Source of the DNA: Tricholomella constricta
Taxonomy: Eukaryota; Basidiomycota; Agaricomycetes; Agaricales; Lyophyllaceae
Direction of reading: 5' to 3'
NCBI GenBank assembly: GCA_013368375.1
Contig: JAACJP010000019.1
Coordinates: forward strand, 186,001-250,000
Length of the DNA stretch: 64,000 bases
Below the pieces are notes generated by a model. The model ran no database searches, was not told the origin of the DNA, and worked only from the letters and a program-made list of their open reading frames with translations. The position numbers and the translations under genes are program-made. Positions 54,087 to 64,000 of this stretch are shown here, piece after piece (within the stretch, counting starts at the first letter, position 1; each line of letters opens with the position of its first letter).

Positions 54087-55404
54087 TTAGACTTGATGAG
54101 CCTTCCCGTTATGATATAAGCCTGACATTCCATTCTCCTTCGTCTGCGTCGCGAAGGGGTAATCGATGTACCCAACCTCCGTTCCCTCTTTGTCGCCAGG
54201 GACATAGAATGTCTGACGGTCATATGCCGTGAGTGGGATGTCCTCTTTTAGACGAAGAGGAAGGTCCGGCTACGAAATGAAGTTAATGAATGTTCACCAG
54301 GAATGTAAGGTTGTACATTAGAGATGTATAGCCGACCAAAGGCGACAAGGTCTCCATTCTCTTCCGCAGTTTTAAAGGCGGTCTCGCGCGTATAGCCGCC
54401 TGCGACAATTAGAGGCAGTGGTTTCCAGATTGCACGGATAAAGTCATTCGATTCGTGGAGAGCCGTGGAACGATCTGTGGTTCCATCTATGCGCGGTTCG
54501 ATGATATGCAAATACGCCAAACTAGGGTGCTTTGCTTTCAAAGTCGAGACAAAATGAGTGAACTGGGTTATGGGATCCTCCATCCCCATACCTACAATAT
54601 GAGAGATTGAGGCAATGAGAGATAAGAGGAGTTGGCGCACTTTGAAAAGGACTCCATGGGCTCAGGCGAATCGCAGTCTTCTCTTCCCCTACTATGTTCA
54701 CAACAGCGTCGATTACCTCCAGGCCGAACCTGCTCCTGGCCTCAACGCTGCCTCCGTAATCATCAACCCTCTGGTTACTAACGTCTTGGAGGAATTGGTC
54801 AACGAGATATCCATTTGCGCCGTGAATTTCTACCCCATCAAAACCAGCGTCCTCGACAGCGTTTTTTGCAGCTTGTGCGAATAGTATGACATATTCTTGA
54901 ATCTCTTCGATCGACAGCTCTCTTGGCATGATATTAGGTCGAGAAGAAAGAGGTATCGGAGATGGAGCGACCAAAGATAAGGAAGGATCCTCGAAAGAAA
55001 GAACCGCAGGATTTGCCGTGCGTCCTAAGGCGCGGAGTTGGAGGAATATGTATGAACCATTGGCGTGTACCTTGTCCGTAACCTAAGGGAAGGAGCTGGA
55101 TACAATGCTAAGGGACGTCGTGTAGATACTGTATTCTGACCTCTTTCCAGGCGAGTATTTGTTCAGAGCTCCATATTCCAGGGACGTTTGCCGTCCCTCC
55201 AGCTTTGGAGGCAATAAAGGTTGCTTCGCCGATCAGAAGAGTACCCGGAGAGGTGCTTCGTTGCGAATAGTATTCTTTCACCAGTGGGACAATTGGGACG
55301 TGTGTTAATTTCGTAGCTTTGTATCGCGTCAAGGGAGCGAGAACGACACGGTGTTGGACAGTAATTGCCCCTACCTTGATAGGCTGAAATAAGCAAGGTG
55401 ACAT
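54087..55404 (-). CDS. Old yellow enzyme-type NADH:flavin oxidoreductase, copy 1
   Basis: Exons 55404-55141, 55082-54641, 54591-54317 and 54269-54087 give 387 aa, the usual length for the family. An FMN-bound TIM barrel: N-terminal LFQPIKVGAITVQHRVVLAPLTR, then the active-site HGANGYLVDQFLQD (His and Asn bind the substrate carbonyl, Tyr donates the proton), RVDDYGGSVEARSRF for FMN phosphate, and AFGRLYISNPDLP near the C-terminus. Such enzymes reduce activated C=C bonds with NADPH, in oxylipin, ergot-type or detoxification chemistry; the substrate here is unknown. Start was taken at MSPCLFQ, with an upstream exon as the alternative. Paralog at 60728-62061. Confidence 0.9.
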
Positions 55405-55793
55405 AGAACGCGTGAAAGATACGTACGGAACGAACTTGAAGAGTCTCGCTTTAAGAACTTCAAAGCAGATAGTCTGGTGATCTAATGGGCATGTCAGCAA
55501 TGTGGCAGCGCATGACGATCATGCAACAGATCATGAGACTGACTACCCAGATTTAGCATTACATAACAGCAAGCATAGAAGTAGTGTAGTCACGGTCCAT
55601 GCTATCTGGAGACTCAGAATGCGCCAGAATACAGTAAAAAAAACAAAGTAAGCGATTGCATCTTCGAATTGCGCCTCACGCCAAAAGTAGTACTGCGAGC
55701 AAGTCGACGACAAGGGGGTGAAGAGTAAAGATATAGAAAAGGCGTGATATTACAGGTACCATTAATATCGTGTATACAGGAATACATTATACA

Positions 55794-58700
55794 TCAAGTA
55801 AGTCGTTTACAGTAGTCTGGATTGCCTTTGGGATTCTACAAATGGTATTTAGTGAGCAGGATGTTTGTCTGAAAGTGAGACGTGAGAAAACGCACCAGAG
55901 CCCAGTGAGGCATGTTGACGACTCTACCACTGCCCCCACCGACAGCAAATGTAAACACGAAGACCATGACTTGAGTACCTCCGTCAAGAGCAGCGGAGAG
56001 CAGAAAGTTGTACTTCCTGAACCAGCCGGGGCGGTAACGACGGAGGTAGTACTGCGAGAATACGGCCAAGCAGAACGTCGTGAAGACGGAACTGTTAATT
56101 CCGACGCTGAGATATCCAAGCGTCCCTGAAAGATTTAAGTATTAACTCCGTGTCCATGCAGATAAGACATATGTTGTTTACAGCAAAGAACTGGGGTGAC
56201 AACTCTGTTGGCCCCAAGTTTGGGGAAGTAGCGGTGAGCGAGCCAGAATGGAAGCGGGACAGCGAGACCGATGAGGATCGAAAAGGGGACAATCTGGGTA
56301 AGAAGCTTGCATATTAGTTTCGGAATGACCTGAAATGACCTATTACGCGCTCAACTCACAGCATAGCGGCCACCGGGGGCATAGAGGCGATCACCGAGGG
56401 CTCCCCACGAGATGGCGTTACTGTTAAATGACTTTTGCAATATTCAGATGGCGGAAACAGCGACGTCAATGCATCTCCATACCTGAACTTGTTGACCCGA
56501 CCACTAGGGAATGCGTATGCTTTCAGGACATTTGTTTTAAAGAGGTTGGCGAGAACTACACACCACATTGCTACCTTGAACTTCGAGAAGGATTTCGCGG
56601 CGGCTGCCGATGATAACCTTCATGATGACATAGTTTAAGAGGCCACCCTGACGACGATACAGTGAGTGCGAGAACACATGAGGTGCAGTAGAGGACATAC
56701 GACGATCGCGCCCAGGGATTGGACTGTGAAAGTGACACGAGGAGGGAGCTTGGTGTATTGACCCTGCGTGAAACCGTAAGGTGAAGGCGTAGAGCATGAA
56801 TGATCATGAACAGACCATCTTCAAATCCCGAATTAGACCACGAGCTTGATCGAGGGTGTTGTATCCGTATAGAGTGAAATACATGTTCGCTTGAGGATTT
56901 CCTGGGATCATCGCGGCGCCCAACATCTTTGGAATCAATTATGAGCCTGTCGAACGAACGCCATGCGATAAACAAATAGATTACCTGGACTAAGCTCTGG
57001 ATATTAGGCGAGAATCCTGGGGATTAGAAATATAAGAAATAAAACTAGATTAGATATAGAGATGACGCACCGGTTATGGCATAGACGGTGATGACGAAAG
57101 GCAGGAACACGGTGGAGATGATGATGCCAACGATCAAGCCCCACCTGTGGCATGTCAGTGGATGGAGACAGACGATAGATTCTGCACCTACCATGGCAAT
57201 CCTGAACCTCCGGTGTAGATAGTAGCCATAGCCATCGAAAAACTGGCGACAAACATGGCGATATACCACCACATCGGGACCTCTGCGTAGACCTGAGTAT
57301 ATAATATTAAAGAGGCCACCTCAGTTTTACGGAATCCAGCGCACCTTCATCTTGGCGAGATGGGGATCGTAGTTCTCGCCAGCCTGGGTAGAAATTATAA
57401 ATGAGACCTGACAACACCCAAATGAAGACCGACCCGGAATTTTTTGATGACGTCGATGATATCCTTTCCGTACCAAACTGCGACGTGCATGATTGTTGCG
57501 CCAATAGCGAGATTGTGACCGATTTTGGCGAGTACTTGTGAGCTGGCAAACCACGGAAGACCCTGATAAAATCGTTCATTATTGACATTTCAGGACACGA
57601 ATAGATGGACATACCACAACAGCGAGCTTAGCGGGATCGAGCATGAAGTTTTCGTCCAAGATAGCAAGCTGGTTATAGCGAGTGCCGTTCTCATAGAACA
57701 AGACCTGGGACAAGAAAGGGAAGTTCTGCCCATTCCAAACATTCATAGCGTAACATGCGCAGAAAGCAATCCTGTCGTATATGTCGCATTAGCCCCCCTC
57801 GAGTAAGTAACGATGCGAGAGCTCACATGCAGATGGCGGTTCCCGTATAAAGTGAAAGTTGCGTTGAAAGAGGCGTAAAGAGGGCACCAAGAGATCCACC
57901 ACCGGATCCGACGTAGTTCCAATCCAAGCAGAGGGCGAAGGCACCAAGGCCTTCGTTGCCAGCGGCACCGCCTAACGAGGAGTGATGAGTGGATGTGGTG
58001 TATGTAAAGATAGATCGCCGAACCAAAGATACGAGTGAACCATGCGCTGTCCCTGTTCGCGAGGCAGAAGATGCTAATTCCGGTCAAGGTACTCTAGAGA
58101 GTTCAGACGACATGTATCGCGACGCGCACACGAAAGGTAGACTCACGGCGCGATGTACTCTGGGAACCACTCCCAGACGAAGATGCCGATGAAAACCATC
58201 CAGAAGAATTTGACACGCTTCTTCTGCAGCATGATCTTCTTGCCACGATGCAGTGCATCAAAAAGCTGGACCGTTGGCAGAAGATTGGGAAAGACGATGT
58301 AGGTCGGATACACAAGGAACGAGCGCATGACACCTCCGATGCCGTATCCCATCAACTGAGAGCCTATGATTCGACGAGTGTGGACATCAGTATGGTATTT
58401 ACAAAGAAACTGTGAAAGCTTACCGATCAAGGTAAAGATACCGATACCAGCGTTGGGCTATGGGAGATACTTGAGCATTAATTCGAAAGAAAGAAAGAGT
58501 CACGGCACCTGAATGTTGTAGTAAAGATCGTCTGCAGCGAAGATACTGATGGCCAGAGCAGAATCTGCAGCTGTGGCCGCGAAAATAGTGACCGCAACAT
58601 GCTCCTTCAGGTCTAAAGCGCAGCCATGAACATCGAATATTCAAGCGGAATTGCGGGCTTACTGAATGGGCCAGGGTTCATGAAGCGCCAAAAGCGAGTA

Positions 58701-59256
58701 TCCTTCGTCTTGAGTCTGTCACGTCCATTCCCAGGACCAGGAATAATCTCCTCTAAAACTCTTCCAAGGATGTAGGCGATGATCTGAATGAACAGCTGGC
58801 TGACAAACACAGTCTGGGGCCGGAAGTACTGAGGAAGGGCTTATCAGTAGATATATGAATGACGGAAAAGGCAAATGGTCTTACGAAGATCTGACCCAAA
58901 ACTGAGCCAAAACAAGCTAAACCAAGACCAAGGAACCACATGCGGAATGTAAATGCGGGGAGCGTAGGATCATCCTCGAGAGAGATAAGGCGCGTAGCCA
59001 CGTCGACATCCGTTTCTACATATAATGTTAGCGCGCTGTATGGAGGAGCAGTGAGTTACACACCAATCGGGCGCTCCTTGCCATCGTCCCCCATATCGAT
59101 AACCCGTAGGTCATCGTACACATCTCCCTTAAGGGATTCAGCGACGTCGACGGAGGACCGGTCACCCTTCTCGTCGAATTTCTCGTCGCCGTAAGAATTC
59201 TTGCGCTCGGGAGCTGGACGAGCAGAAAGAGCGGGAAGAGCCTCGGCAGCCGCCAT
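55794..59256 (-). CDS. Oligopeptide transporter, OPT family
   Basis: Multi-exon gene, roughly 770 aa, with a dozen or more short introns; starts MAAAEALPALSARP at 59256 and ends NPKGNPDYCKRLT at 55794. Hallmarks: acidic cytosolic N-terminus, DDPTLPAFTFRMWFLG, the family motif NPGPFNLKEH spread over an intron (about 58670/58610), SQLMGYGIGG, EWFPEYIAPTL, AVWYGKDI, KLPPRVTFTVQ (the KIPPR-type motif), WLAHRYFPKLG and HWALNPKGNPDYC. About 12-16 membrane spans. The PT branch of OPT proteins imports tetra- and pentapeptides or glutathione with protons at the plasma membrane. It lies between two old yellow enzymes. I did not place every exon border. Confidence 0.9.
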
Positions 59257-60727
59257 CGAAGGGGGTGAATCAACGAGTAAAGTCGATAAAGCATTCCGAC
59301 TACACCAGCCTTCTCTTTATAAATTGCGCACAAGCAGCGACAAGCAGGAGGAGCACATGGTCCTGTCGGTTTCACCGACTTGGCACAACTGAACGCCTGT
59401 GTTGGAACACGAAGCCTAGATAACTTACGTCTGAACAGTCTGATTCTCAGCCATTTCTTTGACGACGCTTCTTCCCGCTTCTTCTCTGCTGTCCACAAGC
59501 GCGGTGTGGGGTAAGTATCCAGGCCACGTGGATCCGACCTTGCCAAGCACGTCGCAAGCATGCCTCATTGACTGGAAAAGGCCGCCGTATATAGGTTTGG
59601 ACTCGGCGCGTTCTATTTTTGTAAGTAGAGACCAATATGAAGAAGCTTCCATATTATAAGTGTACGATCAGTATGGCTCGTATGGGGCATCGAATGGAAA
59701 GAATGAGAAAGAACCTGTAAAATATGGAAATTCATTGGAAATTTGTATATGAAAGGCGATTCTGAAATTGCTCACAGAAAAAAGCACGGTATGCAACCAA
59801 ACATGCGTTCAGGGCACCGGAAGCACTGAGCGTTGCCCATCGATGCAAGTCCTAGAAACGAGTTGTTAATCCACTGGTAAGGCTGGAGCGCTGAGCGCTG
59901 AACAGCGGAGCTTCATTCGAACGGAAGGTCCTGGACCTCATCCATCATATCAAGTTCTGGTTGCATAAAGTGGCGTTTTAGATTCGAGTAAGATCCGAGT
60001 ATGATTCGAGATCAATAATCGAGGTCAAGGAGGCATCATCCGAGTCGCGCATCGTTTCAACTTTCAATGAAGTGTTTGTTTGCTTTTGTGTACCAATGTC
60101 ATCTCGGCGAATGCCGCCTTGAGCTTGAGCGCTTGAGCTCGAGTAAGTATGGGACATGGGTGCCCAAGCTTCAAACTTCCCAGTGAGCCTCTCTTAATCC
60201 ACACACATATCCATAATTTAAATCTGAGTATGCCAGGAGATCCTCAACGACTTTCACGAGGAGACACGAGAGACTCTTAAAGAAGGCGCGTCGCCATGCG
60301 GTGCACCTGTCAAAATTATCCTGTTGGAATTGTGGCGAATCAAACCACCATGTTCCGGCTTTTTTTCTTCTTTTCTTGTCGCGTCAGAAGTCAAGCTTCA
60401 TATCCTCGATCAATGCTTTCACTCGCTTCTCGTGGTCTTTCGCGAACACCCATGGGTCCGATGCTCAAAGAGCATGATATTTGACATGTTTGATCGATGA
60501 CAGCGGAGGTCCGGAATTCAACTTATCACGCCCCAATGTTTGGACCGACAGCCCAAGGTCCATCCCGGATCTTCGCTCTCAGACTCGCGCCAAACGCGAA
60601 AACGACTATCCTCGCCTGTGTAAGTTCCAGAGCTACATCGAGTCTTCAATGAAAATTTTTGTCTGAATTATTTCTGAGCTATACTATATAACTTGCGAAA
60701 AACTAGCCTTCTAGGGAAAGCTCACGA
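59257..60727. other. Intergenic, about 1.4 kb
   Basis: Holds the promoter of the OPT gene and the 3' flank of the second old yellow enzyme. Only short frames; a local TTGAGCTTGAGCGCTTGAGCTCGAG repeat lies near 60120. Confidence 0.4.
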
Positions 60728-62061
60728 TCATGCAGCGACTCGCACTACAGGGATATCTTCAAAGTCCCGCTCAAAAGGATAATCAGTGTATCCAATATGG
60801 GCATCTTCCCGCTCCCCGGGAGTGTAGAACGTCTTCCGGTCATAGGGCGTGAGGGCCCGGTTATTCTTCAGTTTCAATGGGAGGTCAGGCTGGGTACCAT
60901 CTGTCAGTCCCCTGCGCCACGGTCAAACATCACGAGAAAATGACTTACGTTTGAGATATAGAACCTGCCGAACGCCACCAGCTCTGAGTCGCGCTCCGCC
61001 GCCGCCACCGCAGTCGCTGGGGTGTGGCCGCCCGCGGAAATGTACGGCCGCTCTTGCCATATCGCGCGAACGAAGTCGTTTGACTCATGCGCGCCATACT
61101 CGCGCTCAAAGGGGCCACTAGCACGGGGCTCCACGACGTGGAGATAAGCGAGCGAGGGGTGCGCATCTCGCAGAGCAGTGACAAGGTGCGTGAATTGTGG
61201 TACCGGATCCACCATGCCCATATCTGCACATTCCACAATGGTCAGAAGGGTACAAAAGCTGGGGAACGCTCGAAGCCATACCTTGGAACGTGCTCCATGG
61301 GCTCAGCCGTAGTCCTGTACGCTCAGGCCCAACTGCACGGGAGACGGCGTCGACAACTTCGAGAGCAAACTTGCTGCGGCCCTCGACGCTTCCGCCGTAC
61401 TGGTCCGTCCTGTCGTTGCTCACGTCTTGCAGAAACTGGTCCACAATATAACCATTCGCGCCATGTATTTCCACACCATCGAATCCGGCCCGATGCACGG
61501 CGTTATGTGCTGCCTGTGCGAAAAGCTCCGTGTATTCGGTAATTTCGTCGGTTGTGAGGGGACGGGGAGGTGTGAGAGTTTGTGACGAAACGGGTATGCT
61601 TGATGGTCCCACGAGGGGAAAAGGTGGGTTATAAGAGGCAAGGATGGAGGGATCGGCCACGCGTCCAAGCGCCCAGAGTTGGAGGAAAATCGAGGAACCA
61701 TGCGCGTGAACTGTGTCGGTGATCTGAGACGCGCGGGTTCGAGTTGGTAAGGTCGTTATCAAGGAAGACTAACAAAAGCGATTACCTCTTTCCATGCATC
61801 GATCTGATCATCGCTCCAAATTCCAGGGACATTGTCGTGTCCACCAGCCTGTGGCGCGATGAAGGTGGCCTCGGTAATGAGTAGGGTGCCTGAAACCCTT
61901 GCTCGTTGACCATAATACTCTTTCATCAAAGAAACGATGGGGACGTGAGTCGATTTCGTGGAGCGTAGCCTAGTAAGGGGCGCAAAGACTACTCGATGGG
62001 AGAGCATTACAGGGCCGACCTTGGTAGGTTGGAAAAGTTTCGGTAGGTTGGCAGCGGCCAT
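60728..62061 (-). CDS. Old yellow enzyme-type NADH:flavin oxidoreductase, copy 2
   Basis: Exons 62061-61786, 61723-61282, 61223-60949 and 60889-60728 give 384 aa. Same motifs as the copy at 54087-55404: LFQPTKVGPVMLSHRVVFAP, HGANGYIVDQFLQD, RTDQYGGSVEGRSKF, AFGRFYISNPDLP. The two genes have introns at the same three places and phases, and exons 2 and 3 have exactly equal lengths (442 and 275 nt), so they are duplicates. The C-terminus differs (EDAHIGYTDYPFERDF...VVRVAA). Substrate unknown. Confidence 0.92.
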
Positions 62062-62997
62062 CGTAATCCTAGTGATGAGCGTTCAGAGGATAAATACATC
62101 ACTTCCAAGATGGTAACGACTTTTAATAGGGAACAAGATTTTGGCTTCAGGGTAATGTCTTCCGCCGGTTGCTGAGAAAGAGGCTTATCAAGCACATTGC
62201 GAATCCAGCCTATGGCCATGGCCGCATTGAGGTGTCCAGCTGAATCATCTTCAGCTCGGTTAAGCACCACTTTCGGCAAAATATCTCTCACCTTGAATTA
62301 CAGAGTTGGATCCTTAAATCTTCCGAAGTACGACCTCAGATTCTGCGTCGATCGGAGTTCATGAGATCATTAGGACGAAAAGAGATGATTTTGTTTGATT
62401 GATACAAAAGGCGCCGGCATCGGCTGGCATTACATTGACGTGCCACTGTCAGTGAGTACTCGTTGTCCTGGAAGTTCAAGCTATTCAAGCCTGGCAATTC
62501 CAGTTGTTGGAAAGGAGTGGCGGCCACCGATCAAGTGACGGTTAGTATATGCACGAGCTCCAAGCCGACTGAAATACTTGAGTATTGACATTGGGTGCAG
62601 CCTCCACCGCGTTGAAATTTGTCCAGCAGTTTCAATCGCAGCCCATTATTTAACATCGTGCATTCAACACATTCGATCGACCGTTATAAATAAGAACAGG
62701 ATCCTATCTAGAATATCTTATAATCAACGAGACCTAGGACGTTGTGACGTGATTGTGAGAGACGAAAATTAGTCGTGCGGCGCACAGTTTGAGAAATATG
62801 GGCGGTAGGGAAGATGGAGATTCTGAGTGGGTTGCAAGGCGTAGAAAATACGGGGAAAGAAGATGGAGACGGCGACAGCGCGGACGCGTATTCTGGGAAA
62901 CTGATACCCGGCCCCGATAAATAAATAGAAGAAGTAACAGCGAGTGAAGAAATAGGAATCCAAGTCAATCACTTACAATGGGCCCAGCCACGAAGTA
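62062..62997. other. Intergenic, no gene recognised
   Basis: 5' region of old yellow enzyme copy 2 and 3' flank of the F-box/LRR-type gene. Nothing supported. Confidence 0.4.
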
Positions 62998-64000
62998 TCA
63001 ATAATCAGATGGCCCAGGCGGGATGACAGATATGCGAAGCCCCCTCTCCTCTAGCAACGTGAACCGCATCATGACCATCGCCGCGTGCTTGCCTGGGCGC
63101 GCCCAGAAGACGGCAGCCCCAAGGGTGAGCGACGTCAAGCTCGCAAGCCCCGCATCGTGCCCAGTGCCATGCGGATCCGGGACGCGGGACTCGACCATTT
63201 CCACAAGGCTTTCTGGATCGATGATTGACCTCTGGCCCTCGTCCTCGGTGAGATGGAGGGTGGTGAGCATGGGCGCCAGGTGCATCGACCTTCCCTCGCT
63301 CGGGCGGCGCGTCAGAGCTTGACAAATCTCGCGTGCGAAGAGAGGGTTCCTGCAGGACTCAATTATTTTGAGTGTCTGGAGGGAGGGGAGCACTTGTAGG
63401 CACTCTATGAGCTGCGGGGCGGTCATGTCCGTGTATACATTGACGAAGGCGAGTTCGCGGAGGGCAAAGGGCGGGGAGCGGGCCACGAATGCGAGGAAGG
63501 CGGAGTGGAACCATGCGAAGGGTTTGGTGGCGGAGAATGACTTTATATGGAGGGAAAGCAGGTTTGGCATGGTGAAGCATGTGAGTATGCGGAGCCCGTC
63601 GGGTGGGCTGAACAGTCCAAGGGAAAGGGACAGCTCGTGGAGGAGAGGGTGAGTGATGTCAACGTTCCGAAGGGACGTTGGATATACTGTCAATGACCGA
63701 AGGTTGGAGCATTGCTGGGCCCATTCCATTCCGGTCGCGTCTGGTGGGTCGAAGGAGAGATCAGTGATCTGATCCCATGGAATGCGAAGCGCAGAGGACA
63801 TGGAGCCGCGCGTAGCAAAATTGCGAAGCTGGGGTGCATATTCAAACGCATCGACGACGTCATTGGATTGGAGTCCCCGGTTGACGAGGTTCGTTTGGAG
63901 GGACAAAGTCTTCAAGGCAGACACGCGATTTTTGACGGTGTTGAGCTTCGAAATCAAGCGCGGGAAGATGTCGAGGTGCAGATGGCCCCACCGTTCCGAG
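62998..64000 (-). CDS. F-box/leucine-rich-repeat-type protein (N-terminus outside window)
   Basis: Open from the right edge to TAA at 62998, at least 333 codons. Irregular leucine-rich repeats: LRSLTVYPTSLRNVDI, LLHELSLSLGLF, MPNLLSLHIKSFSA, LRELAFVNVYTDM, LPSLQTLKIIES, LTTLHLTEDEGQ, LASLTSLTLGAA. The edge begins ERWGHLHLDIFPRL, typical of the segment just after the F-box in agaricomycete F-box proteins (W-x-x-L-x-L). The F-box itself would be off-window. Such proteins select substrates for SCF ubiquitin ligases, but the basidiomycete expansions are mostly uncharacterised. Confidence 0.65.
   Translation of the reverse strand, partial: SERWGHLHLDIFPRLISKLNTVKNRVSALKTLSLQTNLVNRGLQSNDVVDAFEYAPQLRNFATRGSMSSALRIPWDQITDLSFDPPDATGMEWAQQCSNLRSLTVYPTSLRNVDITHPLLHELSLSLGLFSPPDGLRILTCFTMPNLLSLHIKSFSATKPFAWFHSAFLAFVARSPPFALRELAFVNVYTDMTAPQLIECLQVLPSLQTLKIIESCRNPLFAREICQALTRRPSEGRSMHLAPMLTTLHLTEDEGQRSIIDPESLVEMVESRVPDPHGTGHDAGLASLTSLTLGAAVFWARPGKHAAMVMMRFTLLEERGLRISVIPPGPSDY

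Noticed and set aside
60849..61121. Plus-strand frames opposite old yellow enzyme copy 2
   Set aside because: Antisense to well-supported exons 3 and 4; Arg/Ala/Pro-rich shadow.

Overview
The window looks like nuclear DNA of a filamentous basidiomycete, most likely an agaricomycete. The reasons are short (about 45-75 nt) GT-AG introns in nearly every gene, even one an 8-nt microexon; chromodomain-type Ty3/gypsy and Ty1/copia retrotransposons of fungal type; and a gene set (Ste7-type MAPKK, R-SNARE, Rpn14, ferric reductase, Ctr copper transporter, OPT transporter, old yellow enzymes, F-box/LRR protein) typical of these fungi. I saw no bacterial-style operons, tRNA, rRNA or CRISPR array.

Layout. 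1-14 kb is a retrotransposon nest. A minus-strand gypsy element runs off the left edge. A solo LTR and an internally deleted gypsy element, each with a perfect 5-bp target duplication, sit in one older ORF that looks transposon-derived. A full-length copia element follows. 15-21 kb is host sequence: the RPN14/PAAF1 proteasome chaperone, a nucleotidyltransferase-like gene, a frameshifted phosphotransferase remnant and a synaptobrevin-type R-SNARE. 22-35 kb holds a membrane-protein gene (copy A), a broken ferric reductase copy, a small secreted/GPI-type gene, an intact ferric reductase, an intact Ctr copper transporter with a broken copy, and a second membrane-protein gene (copy B). 35.7-45 kb is a second, decayed gypsy element plus decayed transposon sequence and a possible solo LTR. 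46-49.5 kb carries membrane-protein copy C and a ruined copy D. 49.6-64 kb is gene-rich: MAPKK, a second GPI-type gene, old yellow enzyme, OPT transporter, second old yellow enzyme, and an F-box/LRR-type gene cut by the right edge.

How the parts fit. Ferric reductase and Ctr transporter side by side suggest a reductive metal-uptake pair that has been partly duplicated. Two old yellow enzymes flanking an oligopeptide transporter, with the same intron positions, suggest a local duplication around a transporter. The most unusual feature is the A-B-C-D family: single-pass membrane proteins whose cytoplasmic exons and introns are almost identical between B and C while the N-terminal ectodomain exons differ strongly. 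The family sits in a region full of transposons, duplicated promoters and pseudogenes. It has the layout of a fast-evolving surface receptor family, but its function is unknown.

Exon borders were placed by hand from splice signals, reading frame and comparison among paralogs inside the window; borders described as approximate may be off by a few bases.
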